NCBI GenBank assembly: GCA_045586925.1 | Contig: JAZNBG010000017.1 | Coordinates: 1-13,142 of the forward strand | Direction: 5' to 3' | Source of the DNA: SIG440 sp045586925 | Lineage (GTDB): Bacteria > Bacillota > Clostridia > Monoglobales > Monoglobaceae | DNA: 13,142 nucleotides | In this document: positions 6,617-13,110 of the stretch, piece after piece | How positions within the stretch are numbered: the first letter of the stretch is position 1 | Layout: every line of letters begins with the position of its first letter | Program-made: the position numbers and the translations under genes | The notes under the pieces: model-generated | What the model was told of the DNA's origin: nothing | What the model saw: only the letters and a program-made list of their open reading frames with translations | Database searches by the model: none

Positions 6617-7174
6617 TTACGCACCAAGGTTAAACAAAACTCCGGCAAGAGCACCTATGCTGATATAAAGAAGCGGATGTTTTTTCAGTTTAAACACCAT
6701 AAACACAAGCACCGCAAACAATATCACCTTTTTATAGTCAATCAAATTTAGTATGCTCTCTGCACCGCTGATGATAAAGTTTTGTATAAACACATTTATA
6801 ACAGAAAGGAACAAAAGCCCAACAACCGCCGCACGCAAGCTGTAAAACAGATATTTTACATACTTGTTTTCTTTAAACTTTTCAAGAATATACGACACAA
6901 TTAGTATAATAATTATACTGGGCATTACTAATGCAAGTGTTGTGAAAATTCCGCCCCATATTCCACCCGTGGTAAAGCCTACATATGTTGCCATATTGAC
7001 GCCTATCGGACCCGGAGATGATTCAGATACAGCAATCATATTGGTCAGTTCCTCTGCTGTGAACCAATTATATTTGTCTGCCAGCTCAAATAAAAAGGGC
7101 AGTGTTGCAAGACCGCCGCCTACCGAAAACAGCCCTATCTTAAAGAACTCCATAAACATAGTAACATAAAGCAT
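6617..7174 (-). CDS. Chromate transporter family protein, second half-size CHR subunit
   Basis: This half-size (185 residues) member of the CHR family was named for chromate efflux in exchange for or beside sulfate. Many anaerobe members have unknown natural substrates. CHR motifs are visible: FFKIGLFSVGGGLATLPFLF (10-29), SESSPGPIGVNMATYVG (50-66) and GGIWGG. Roughly five or six membrane segments follow (about 74-96, 110-132, 150-162, 168-183). It overlaps the other CHR gene by one base (TAATG), with AGGGAGGT eight bases before the ATG, so the two are coupled and probably form a heterodimer. Full-length CHR proteins carry both halves in one chain. The substrate is not deducible. Confidence 0.9.
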   Translation of the reverse strand: MLYVTMFMEFFKIGLFSVGGGLATLPFLFELADKYNWFTAEELTNMIAVSESSPGPIGVNMATYVGFTTGGIWGGIFTTLALVMPSIIIILIVSYILEKFKENKYVKYLFYSLRAAVVGLLFLSVINVFIQNFIISGAESILNLIDYKKVILFAVLVFMVFKLKKHPLLYISIGALAGVLFNLGA

Positions 7175-7761
7175 TACTCTGCACCTCCCTTATCATTGTC
7201 GCGCTTTTCACAAATTACCCTAAAAGCTATTCCAACTATTCCGGCAGCAACAATAATCACGATGGTTGAAATATCAAACAACCATGCCACAAGAAAGCTT
7301 ATGGTCGCAAGAATCCACGTAAACTTATCAACAAGACCAGCCTTCCCGATTTTGAGTACTGCCTGTACAAGAATTGCGCAAACCGCAACACCAATACCCT
7401 GAAACGCTGCCTTAACAAGTTTATTTTCATAAAAAGCCTGCAAAAGGGAAGCAATAAGAGAAATCAGTATAACCGAAGGCGTTATTACACCAATCGTTGC
7501 AACAATACCGCCCAAAATTCCTTTGGTTTTGTGTCCGACAAAGGTGGCAACATTCACCGCAATAACGCCGGGAGTGCATTGACTTATTGCATAATAGTCC
7601 ATTACCTCCTCCATCGTTGCCCATTGATGCTTATCAACAACCTCCCGTTCAATCATCGGGAGCATTGCATAACCTCCGCCAAAGGTGAGTGCACCTATTC
7701 TGAAAAAAGATATAAAAAGTACCCAGAGTTCTTTTATATGTTTCAAGGTTTTCATCTCCAT
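7174..7761 (-). CDS. Chromate transporter family protein, first half-size CHR subunit
   Basis: A 195-residue half-size CHR protein carrying FFRIGALTFGGGYAMLPMIE (19-38), SQCTPGVIAVNVATFVG (60-76) and KGILGGI (80-86), then about four hydrophobic segments to residue 183 and a charged tail. It is paralogous to the next gene, and the pair together equals one long-chain CHR transporter. The start is uncertain. The ATG at 7761 has no good ribosome site; the ATG at 7755 has GGAG touching it; a TTG at 7746 would have GGAG nine bases upstream. The gene lies behind a promoter with a palindrome across its -10. It is divergent from the hemolysin III-like gene. Confidence 0.9.
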   Translation of the reverse strand: MEMKTLKHIKELWVLFISFFRIGALTFGGGYAMLPMIEREVVDKHQWATMEEVMDYYAISQCTPGVIAVNVATFVGHKTKGILGGIVATIGVITPSVILISLIASLLQAFYENKLVKAAFQGIGVAVCAILVQAVLKIGKAGLVDKFTWILATISFLVAWLFDISTIVIIVAAGIVGIAFRVICEKRDNDKGGAE

Positions 7762-7772
7762 TTTAAAGTAAT

Positions 7773-7810
7773 AATGGTATTATTATATACCATTTTTGAC
7801 CATAATGCAA
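7773..7810 (-). promoter_or_regulatory. Probable CHR operon promoter with palindromic operator
   Basis: A perfect 8-bp inverted repeat, AATGGTAT (7773-7780) and ATACCATT (7787-7794) with a 6-base spacer, surrounds a minus-strand -10 TATAAT (7782-7787). A weak -35 TTGCAT (7805-7810) lies at 17 bases. The layout suggests a repressor site occluding the -10. No regulator gene is adjacent, so the binding protein is unknown. Confidence 0.55.
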
Positions 7811-7824
7811 TCAAAACCGATATC

Positions 7825-7853
7825 TTGACAAAAATTTATTTTGGGTGTATCAT
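7825..7853 (+). promoter_or_regulatory. Promoter of the hemolysin III-patatin operon
   Basis: TTGACA (7825-7830), 17 bases, then TATCAT (7848-7853, 5 of 6). Start near 7860. GGAG (7878-7881) lies eight bases before the ATG at 7890. Confidence 0.75.
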
Positions 7854-7889
7854 TGTTATTACTAATTTTGACTGATTGGAGCATATTCT

Positions 7890-8558
7890 ATGACAGAATC
7901 ACAAAACAGAAAAAAAGTAAATAATCAAAGTCTTGGCGAGGAAATTGCCAACTCTATCACTCACGGAATAGGTGCTCTGCTTGCCATTGCAGGTACGGTT
8001 GTCGCTATTGTGTATGCCGCCATTCACGGGGATGCATTGAGTGTGGTTTCAGCCTGCCTTTATGGTGCTGGGTTAATCATCCTTTACACAGCCTCTACGC
8101 TTTATCATTCTTTAACCAATTATAAGGCAAAAAAAGTTTTTCAGATACTTGACCATTGCTCCATTTATATATTAATTCTCAGCTCCTACATTCCCATTTC
8201 TCTGTCACTGATGCGTGGAGCTATGGGCTGGGTTTTGTTTGGCATAAATGCCGGCTGTACGGCATTGGGTGTTACCCTTACCGCAATTAATATGAAACGT
8301 TTCCACCCCTTTGCTATGGTATTATATCTGCTTATGGGATGGTCGATTGTGTTTTTGGGACTTCCCACATTAAAAACATTGCCGGCTACCGCAATTTGGT
8401 TACTTGTATCAGGCGGCTTGTGCTATACGGGAGGCATCGTTTTCTTTGCTCTTAAAAAACCAAGGTATATGCATATGATATGGCACTTTTTTGTTCTGGC
8501 GGGCAGCATTCTGCAATATTTTGCCTTTTTATTCTATACCCTTCCTTATCCCAGATAA
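7890..8558 (+). CDS. Hemolysin III / PAQR-family integral membrane protein
   Basis: A 222-residue hemolysin III (YqfA/YplQ-like) member of the PAQR/CREST superfamily, whose eukaryotic relatives are receptors with lipid-hydrolase-like metal sites. Seven membrane segments are visible (about 25-45, 52-74, 86-106, 111-133, 139-159, 167-188, 196-217). Family residues include SLGEEIANSITHGIGA (14-29), TLYHSL with H73, LDHCSIYIL with D88, and H195xxxH199, which together would form the metal site. The hemolysin name is historical, and hemolytic activity should not be assumed. The gene has its own promoter and a patatin-like hydrolase follows 24 bases later, so a shared membrane-lipid role is a reasonable inference. 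Confidence 0.93.
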   Translation: MTESQNRKKVNNQSLGEEIANSITHGIGALLAIAGTVVAIVYAAIHGDALSVVSACLYGAGLIILYTASTLYHSLTNYKAKKVFQILDHCSIYILILSSYIPISLSLMRGAMGWVLFGINAGCTALGVTLTAINMKRFHPFAMVLYLLMGWSIVFLGLPTLKTLPATAIWLLVSGGLCYTGGIVFFALKKPRYMHMIWHFFVLAGSILQYFAFLFYTLPYPR

Positions 8559-8582
8559 TACAATCATACGAGGTAGCATCCA

Positions 8583-9440
8583 ATGAAATTAGGAATTGTT
8601 TTTGAAGGTGGCGCCAGCCGTGGATTATTTTCCTGCGGGGTTATGGACGCTCTTCTTGAAGAAAAAATATTTGCCGACTATGTTATTGGTGTGTCTGCAG
8701 GTATCGCCTACGGAACGACCTATGTCTCAGGACAAATAGGCAGAAACCTTGAACTTTCCACCAAATATATGCACGACAGACGCTATATGGGTTTTCATCA
8801 CCTTGTAAATCCAAAAAAACGCAGCTATTACAATATGGATTTTGCATTCAGAGAAATCCCCGAAAAGCTGGTTCCCTATGATTTTGAAGCCTTCAGACAA
8901 AATCCTGCACAGGCTGTTGCCACACTTACAAATATGCATACCGGCAAACCTGAATATATGATTCTTCCCAAGGAAGACCGTGAAAGGCATCTTCAAATTT
9001 TATGGGCAAGCTGTGCTTTGCCTTTTTTATTTCAGCCCGTTGATATTGACGGTGTACTTTATATGGATGGCGGTATCAGCGACCCTATTCCCTTTCAACG
9101 TGCAATTGATGAAGGCTGTAATAAAATCATTACCGTGCTTACACGTGAACGTAGTTATTCAAAGGGCAGCGAAACCGCGGCAAATATTGCGAAGCTTGCG
9201 TACCGAAAATTCCCTGCGTTTTCTAAAGCACTTGAAATGCGTTCAGAGAAATATAACCGGTCACGCCGTGAAATATTTGAACTTACCGACAATGGCAAGA
9301 TGCTAACCATTATGCCTCACGACACCTCGGGCTTTAAACGCACCGAGCGTGACCCCGAAAAGTTAAGGCTTATGTATGAAGACGGATATAAAACTACCAA
9401 AGCAATGATGGCTGAAATTAAAGAATATCTGAATGATTGA
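8583..9440 (+). CDS. Patatin-like phospholipase (YjjU-type)
   Basis: A 285-residue cytoplasmic patatin-family serine hydrolase, probably acting on acyl chains of membrane lipids. The oxyanion-hole motif is EGGASRG (8-14), the nucleophile elbow is GVSAG with Ser38, and the partner is Asp162 in MDGGISDP (161-168), so the Ser-Asp dyad is intact. The KKRSYYNMDF segment (78-87) and the C-terminal helical part (about 200-285) resemble the bacterial YjjU-like branch. No signal peptide or membrane helix is seen. GAGGT lies eight bases before the ATG. It is cotranscribed with the PAQR gene and followed by a strong terminator. The lipid substrate cannot be read from the sequence. Confidence 0.93.
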   Translation: MKLGIVFEGGASRGLFSCGVMDALLEEKIFADYVIGVSAGIAYGTTYVSGQIGRNLELSTKYMHDRRYMGFHHLVNPKKRSYYNMDFAFREIPEKLVPYDFEAFRQNPAQAVATLTNMHTGKPEYMILPKEDRERHLQILWASCALPFLFQPVDIDGVLYMDGGISDPIPFQRAIDEGCNKIITVLTRERSYSKGSETAANIAKLAYRKFPAFSKALEMRSEKYNRSRREIFELTDNGKMLTIMPHDTSGFKRTERDPEKLRLMYEDGYKTTKAMMAEIKEYLND

Positions 9441-9466
9441 AAACATAATACAACGCCTCGTTTAAT
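9437..9466 (+). promoter_or_regulatory. Candidate carboxypeptidase promoter embedded in the patatin terminator
   Basis: TTGAAA (9437-9442, overlapping the patatin stop) is followed by 18 bases and TTTAAT (9461-9466); both hexamers match 5 of 6. The -10 lies at the loop of the terminator hairpin, so a start near 9473 would fall in the 3' arm and leave the GAGGTG ribosome site unpaired. Confidence 0.5.
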
Positions 9467-9490
9467 ATATTTAAACGAGGTGTTTTTATT
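9452..9490 (+). terminator. Intrinsic terminator of the hemolysin III-patatin operon
   Basis: Arms 9452-9465 and 9471-9484 pair over 14 bp with one G-U pair, around a TATAT loop, and are followed by a T-rich run. It begins 12 bases after the patatin stop. The 3' arm contains GAGGTG (9477-9482), which is also the ribosome binding site of the next gene. Confidence 0.85.
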
Positions 9491-10636
9491 TTGAAAAAAT
9501 TTATTATATTAATATTATTAATTGTTATGGTTTTAAATATAGTCTGTCTTGATTGTTTTGCTTTGTCGGCACAAAGTGCCATTGTTATGGACGCAAATTC
9601 AGGAAGAGTTTTGTTTTCACACAATGCCCGGCATAAAATGGGAATGGCAAGCACCACAAAGATTATGACGGCAATAACAGCCCTTGAAAACGCTGATATA
9701 AATTCAATCGCAACAGTTTCACCTAATGCTTATGGCGTAGAAGGCTCGTCGATGTATCTTGTTTTAGATGAAAAGCTTACTCTGGAAGATTTACTATGGG
9801 GACTTATGCTGGTATCAGGCAACGACGCCGCAACTGCTGTTGCAGAACACGTCTCCGGCTCTGTCGAAAAGTTTGCCGAGCTTATGAACAGCACCGCCTA
9901 CAAAATTGGTGCAACTAACTCCAACTTCACCAATCCTCACGGTCTATCCGACGAAAACCATTATACTACTGCCACAGACCTTGCAAAAATAACTGCATAT
10001 GCTATGAAAAACTCAAAATTTCGTGAAATTGTGTCAGCCAGAACCAAAAGTATTCCGTGGAAAGACCACGATTACAACCGACACCTTGTAAACCACAACA
10101 AATTTCTTACTATGTATGATGGTTGCATCGGCGTAAAGACCGGTTTTACCAAGGCAACGGGCAGATGTCTTGTCACCGCAGTTGAAAAAAACGGAATGTG
10201 TCTTGTGTGCGTTACTCTCAATGCTCCTGATGACTGGAACGACCATAAAACATTGTACGACAACGCCTTTTCTGAATATTCTCCTTATATTCTTAAAACC
10301 GCAGATGAGCATATCGTATCTGCTGAAATTAAAAAAGGTGCCTCAGATACAGTTTCTTTAAGCACCAGCCAAGACATAATTATTCCTGTTAAGTCAGGAG
10401 AGGAATCAAAAATCACCTCGAAAGCAATTCCTTTTGAAGATTTGAAGGCACCCATTGCAAAGGGTGATGTTCTTGGCACTTTTATAACAGAAATCGACGG
10501 TCAACCAATGGGAGAATTCCCCTTGGTTGCCGCCGAAGATGTCGAACTCAAAAACATAATCTTCAAACCCACATCAGGAAACCTTGGGATTTCCCTACGA
10601 AAAGTATTCTGGGCATGGATAACTTGTTTTAACTAA
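9491..10636 (+). CDS. Serine-type D-alanyl-D-alanine carboxypeptidase (DacF/PBP5 family, S11)
   Basis: A penicillin-binding protein that trims the terminal D-Ala from peptidoglycan stem peptides outside the membrane. It starts with TTG: GAGGTG is eight bases upstream, and only this start supplies the lysines of the signal peptide (KK, then a hydrophobic stretch to about residue 24, with cleavage near ALSA). The catalytic motifs are intact: S54-TTK57, S109-G-N111 and K216-T-G218. The PBP5 C-terminal beta domain spans about 268-360. The short tail rich in Trp and Phe (370-381) may be an amphipathic membrane anchor; no clear transmembrane helix is seen. The 381 residues are normal for DacF. The family is certain, but assignment to dacF (sporulation) or dacA/dacB is not. 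The 3' end overlaps the MATE gene by 8 bp. Confidence 0.94.
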   Translation: MKKFIILILLIVMVLNIVCLDCFALSAQSAIVMDANSGRVLFSHNARHKMGMASTTKIMTAITALENADINSIATVSPNAYGVEGSSMYLVLDEKLTLEDLLWGLMLVSGNDAATAVAEHVSGSVEKFAELMNSTAYKIGATNSNFTNPHGLSDENHYTTATDLAKITAYAMKNSKFREIVSARTKSIPWKDHDYNRHLVNHNKFLTMYDGCIGVKTGFTKATGRCLVTAVEKNGMCLVCVTLNAPDDWNDHKTLYDNAFSEYSPYILKTADEHIVSAEIKKGASDTVSLSTSQDIIIPVKSGEESKITSKAIPFEDLKAPIAKGDVLGTFITEIDGQPMGEFPLVAAEDVELKNIIFKPTSGNLGISLRKVFWAWITCFN

Positions 10637-11978
10637 GATTGTTCTTTTTCTGTATTTTAGACATTTCCATAAAGTATGCGACACCCAGTGTTATAATTGA
10701 CAATACCCAGCCAATCGGCCAAACCAAATACAAAAATGTGAGATTGGGACACAAGGGGAATATTGCATAAACCCAGATAAATCTTAACACGCACATAAAT
10801 ATAAATGTTGAAACTGTAGGAATGATAGGCTTGCCCATTCCTCTCATAGTTCCACCCATTACTTCATTAATACCGCTGAGAAAATATGTACTTGATATAA
10901 TGACCATTTTTTGTTGTGAATAAGCAATAACTGCCGGGGTTGAAGACATAATCGACGATAACTGTCCTGAAAAAATTGCCGAAAGCGAACCAAGGCTTGC
11001 CCCAAAAGCTACTGTAATCAATATTGAGTACCAAAGTGTTTTTTTAACTCTTTTAAGGTTTCCTGCTCCTATATTTTGTGAGATATACGGCGTAGTTGCA
11101 AGTGATGGTGCATAAGAAATCTGATATAATATTGCGTCAAACTGGTTTGCGATGGATATTCCGGTAGTTGCAGCCTCACCAAAGCTGTTAACAACGGACA
11201 TAATTATAACATTAGCAAGTGAATACATTGCAGTCTGAAGTCCTGCAGGTATACCAATATACAAAATAGGTTTAAGCTCTGCTATGTCAAATTTAATCTT
11301 TTTAAAATTCACAGTTACAGCCTGACTTTTCAGCAAAGCACCAAAGGCAAGAACACTTATAGTGATTTGAGAAATAATTGTGGCAACTGCAACTCCTTCA
11401 ACCGTCATATCAAAGGTTGTAACAAACAATAAATTAAGCAAGCATTTAATTACTCCGCCTAATATTAAAAAATACATCGGTTTTTTTGTATCACCTGTTG
11501 CTCTTAATATGGAGGCACAAAAATTATACAGCATCATTATCGGGACGCCATAAAAATAAATCTTGAAATATAACGCAGCCTGAGGAAGCAGACTCTCGGG
11601 ACAATTTGTCCACCTTAAAAAAATTTCCGAAAAGGTTACACCAATACTCATCAAAATCAGTCCACCGGTAATTGACAACAGGATTGATGTCATAACAGCT
11701 CTGTCGGCAGCTTGTCTGTCACGCGCGCCTATTCGTCTGGCAACAATTACATTTGCTCCGGTAGACAATCCTATAAGCAAGCTGGTGCATAAGGTTATCA
11801 ACATTCCACAAGCCCCTACGGCACCTACCGCTTTATCATTTGAAAATATTTTTAAAACCGTCATATCGACAATACTAAACAATGATTGCATAACATTCAT
11901 TATCATTATCGGTATCGTCATCGAAAGAAGTCCTTTTGCTATTGGTCCTGAAAGCATATCAACATTTTTCGTCTTCAT
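10629..11978 (-). CDS. MATE family multidrug/cation antiporter
   Basis: A 449-residue polytopic protein with about twelve membrane helices in two pseudo-symmetric halves, as in MATE exporters driven by Na+ or H+. The family start, DMLSGPIAKGLLSMTIPIMI (8-27), is clear. GLSTGANVIVARRIGARD (70-87) and the corresponding second-half block with YISQNIGAGNLKRVKK are typical, as are ILRATGDTKKP and GTMRGMGKP. It belongs with the Firmicute MepA/DinF-like branch; the substrate is unknown. The start is supported by GGGGGGAT just before the ATG, with an extended -10 about 35 bases upstream. It is divergent from an AraC-type gene, its probable regulator. The stop overlaps the carboxypeptidase stop region convergently and no terminator is visible. 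Confidence 0.95.
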   Translation of the reverse strand: MKTKNVDMLSGPIAKGLLSMTIPIMIMNVMQSLFSIVDMTVLKIFSNDKAVGAVGACGMLITLCTSLLIGLSTGANVIVARRIGARDRQAADRAVMTSILLSITGGLILMSIGVTFSEIFLRWTNCPESLLPQAALYFKIYFYGVPIMMLYNFCASILRATGDTKKPMYFLILGGVIKCLLNLLFVTTFDMTVEGVAVATIISQITISVLAFGALLKSQAVTVNFKKIKFDIAELKPILYIGIPAGLQTAMYSLANVIIMSVVNSFGEAATTGISIANQFDAILYQISYAPSLATTPYISQNIGAGNLKRVKKTLWYSILITVAFGASLGSLSAIFSGQLSSIMSSTPAVIAYSQQKMVIISSTYFLSGINEVMGGTMRGMGKPIIPTVSTFIFMCVLRFIWVYAIFPLCPNLTFLYLVWPIGWVLSIITLGVAYFMEMSKIQKKNNLS

Positions 11979-12011
11979 ACTTAATCCCCCCCATAATGCA
12001 TCGTCAAAAAA

Positions 12012-12040
12012 AGTATATCATATCTCTACAAATTCTGTTA
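12012..12040 (-). promoter_or_regulatory. MATE gene promoter (extended -10)
   Basis: On the minus strand the extended -10 TGATATACT occupies 12012-12020. The -35 at 17 bases (TAACAG, 12035-12040) is poor, which fits a promoter that needs an activator such as the divergent AraC-family protein; that link is inferred. Confidence 0.55.
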
Positions 12041-12059
12041 TGTTTTTTTATAAATTGAC

Positions 12060-12088
12060 TTGCACAAAAGATAGATTTTGTATATAAT
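12060..12088 (+). promoter_or_regulatory. Promoter of the AraC-family gene
   Basis: A perfect TATAAT (12083-12088) lies 17 bases after a weak TTGCAC (12060-12065). Transcription would start near 12095, leaving a leader of only about nine bases before the ATG at 12104. GGTGA (12095-12099) is close to the ATG and is a weak ribosome site. Confidence 0.55.
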
Positions 12089-12103
12089 ACTCTCGGTGAT
12101 ACT

Positions 12104-12823
12104 ATGAATTTTTTAATTAACTATACAAAAGAACTAAGTTCCCCTCACAAGCACCCAAACTATGAAATTATTATTTACACAAAGGGGAAAGGTGTTCTTC
12201 ACGTATCCGGAAAAGATATTGAAGTTTATCCCGGTAAAATTATTATAATTCCCCCGCAAACCGTTCATTATTCTTCTAAAAACGGCAAAGATTTTAAACG
12301 AATCTACATAAGCGGAGATTTTACTCAGTTTTTTAATATGAACACCCCTACAGTAATTTGCGACAATTCTGAAAGCGAAGGTCTTTTACTTACAAAAATA
12401 CTCTACAACAACAGATATTCAACACCCGACTATGTTGCCTCACTGGTTAACGCTTTCACCCACTTTCTTCTTAAAAACATTAAAATGGAAAGCAATATTT
12501 TTCTAGCCACTAAGAACATTACCGAAGAAATCAGCAACGATTTTTATAACTGCAACATTGACCTTAGCTCTATACTGGCAAAAAGCGGGTACGCCGAGGA
12601 TTATATCAGAGCACAGTTTAAAAAGATAATGGGCAAAACCCCAACCGAATTTTTAACACAAATCAGGATAAATCACGCTTGCTATCTTATTGATACATAC
12701 AGACATTCACTCTCGCTTTCTGAAATTGCAGAAAAGTGTGGCTACACCGACTATATATATTTCTCACGCCGATTTAAGCAAATAATGAAAATGTCACCAC
12801 GTAAATATCTTGACGAAAGTTAA
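12104..12823 (+). CDS. AraC/XylS-family transcriptional regulator
   Basis: A 239-residue DNA-binding regulator. The N-terminal cupin-like sensing domain (about 1-75) has the HKHPNYEIIIYTKGKG block (15-30) and PGKIIIIPPQTVHYS (43-57), typical of AraC ligand-binding domains. The C-terminal domain (about 138-237) has two helix-turn-helix units: near 152-173 (LSSILAKSGYAEDYIRAQFK) and near 204-226. The second begins LSEIAEKCGYTDYIYFSRRF (204-223) and is followed by KMSPRKYL. It is divergent from the MATE exporter, with 125 bases between the starts, the usual arrangement for a local activator. The inducing ligand is unknown. No terminator follows; the riboswitch promoter begins four bases after its stop. 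Confidence 0.93.
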   Translation: MNFLINYTKELSSPHKHPNYEIIIYTKGKGVLHVSGKDIEVYPGKIIIIPPQTVHYSSKNGKDFKRIYISGDFTQFFNMNTPTVICDNSESEGLLLTKILYNNRYSTPDYVASLVNAFTHFLLKNIKMESNIFLATKNITEEISNDFYNCNIDLSSILAKSGYAEDYIRAQFKKIMGKTPTEFLTQIRINHACYLIDTYRHSLSLSEIAEKCGYTDYIYFSRRFKQIMKMSPRKYLDES

Positions 12824-12826
12824 ACA

Positions 12827-12855
12827 TTGACATTTGCTAATTAATGTGCTATGAT
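12827..12855 (+). promoter_or_regulatory. Promoter of the TPP riboswitch transcript
   Basis: Perfect TTGACA (12827-12832), 17 bases, then TATGAT (12850-12855) with TGC before it, an extended -10. Transcription would start near 12862, just ahead of riboswitch stem P1. Confidence 0.8.
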
Positions 12856-12865
12856 AAATAAAACT

Positions 12866-12956
12866 GAATATTGGGGGAGCTTTCAAAAAGGCTGAGAGGG
12901 AATTGTGCATTCCGACCCACGAACCTGATACGGATAATGCCGGCGTAGGAAAATTC
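12866..12956 (+). ncRNA. TPP riboswitch (THI element)
   Basis: The conserved THI-box segments appear in order: GGGGGAGC (12873-12880), GCTGAGAGGG (12891-12900), GACCC (12914-12918), then GAACCTGATACGGATAATGC (12921-12940) and CGGCGTAGGA (12941-12950). Stem P1 is 12866-12872 with 12950-12956. This aptamer binds thiamine pyrophosphate and represses thiamine synthesis or transport genes. The intrinsic terminator directly behind it indicates control by premature termination. The controlled gene is not in the window. Confidence 0.96.
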
Positions 12957-12973
12957 TAAAATTGCAATTTTCG

Positions 12974-13003
12974 GAGATTATCTTATCGGATAATCTCTTT
13001 TTT
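12974..13003 (+). terminator. Expression-platform terminator of the TPP riboswitch
   Basis: Perfect 9-bp stem GAGATTATC (12974-12982) with GATAATCTC (12989-12997), a 6-base loop and six T residues (12998-13003). Its 5' arm (ATTATCT, 12978-12984) could instead pair with the conserved GGATAAT at 12932-12938 of the aptamer when TPP is absent, a possible antiterminator (inferred). Confidence 0.88.
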
Positions 13004-13004
13004 A

Positions 13005-13048
13005 TATAATAGGAATTTACTACTTATCAGTACTAAACTCCTATTATA
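13005..13048. repeat. 44-nt near-perfect palindrome behind the riboswitch
   Basis: Two 20-base arms (13005-13024 and 13029-13048) pair at 18 of 20 positions around a TATC loop. In minus-strand RNA one of the two mismatches becomes G-U. No T run follows on either strand, so it is not an ordinary intrinsic terminator. It may be a REP-like or miniature-element unit, or a protein-binding site. Confidence 0.65.
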
Positions 13049-13065
13049 CAAAAACAAAATTTAAA

Positions 13066-13110
13066 TTGCCCGTGCAAAATTTTCGGCTGCACCGAAATGC
13101 ACTTGGGCAA
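13066..13110. repeat. 45-nt interrupted palindrome near the right edge
   Basis: Three nested stems: TTGCCC (13066-13071) with GGGCAA (13105-13110), GTGCA (13072-13076) with TGCAC (13098-13102), and TTTCGG (13081-13086) with CCGAAA (13092-13097), around a CTGCA loop. That makes 17 pairs with only small bulges. The following 32 bases to the window edge are richer in G/C than the surrounding intergenic DNA. No gene is recognised here, and the unit may continue beyond the window. Confidence 0.6.

Noticed and set aside
7531..7875. Plus-strand open frame of 114 codons running from the CHR gene into the intergenic region
   Set aside because: It overlaps the CHR coding region antisense and both divergent promoters; no evidence for a real gene.
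12013..12096. Similar A/T-rich strings at 12013-12029 and 12080-12096 as possible AraC direct-repeat sites
   Set aside because: They match mainly because both contain -10-like sequence; the remaining similarity is too weak to call an operator.
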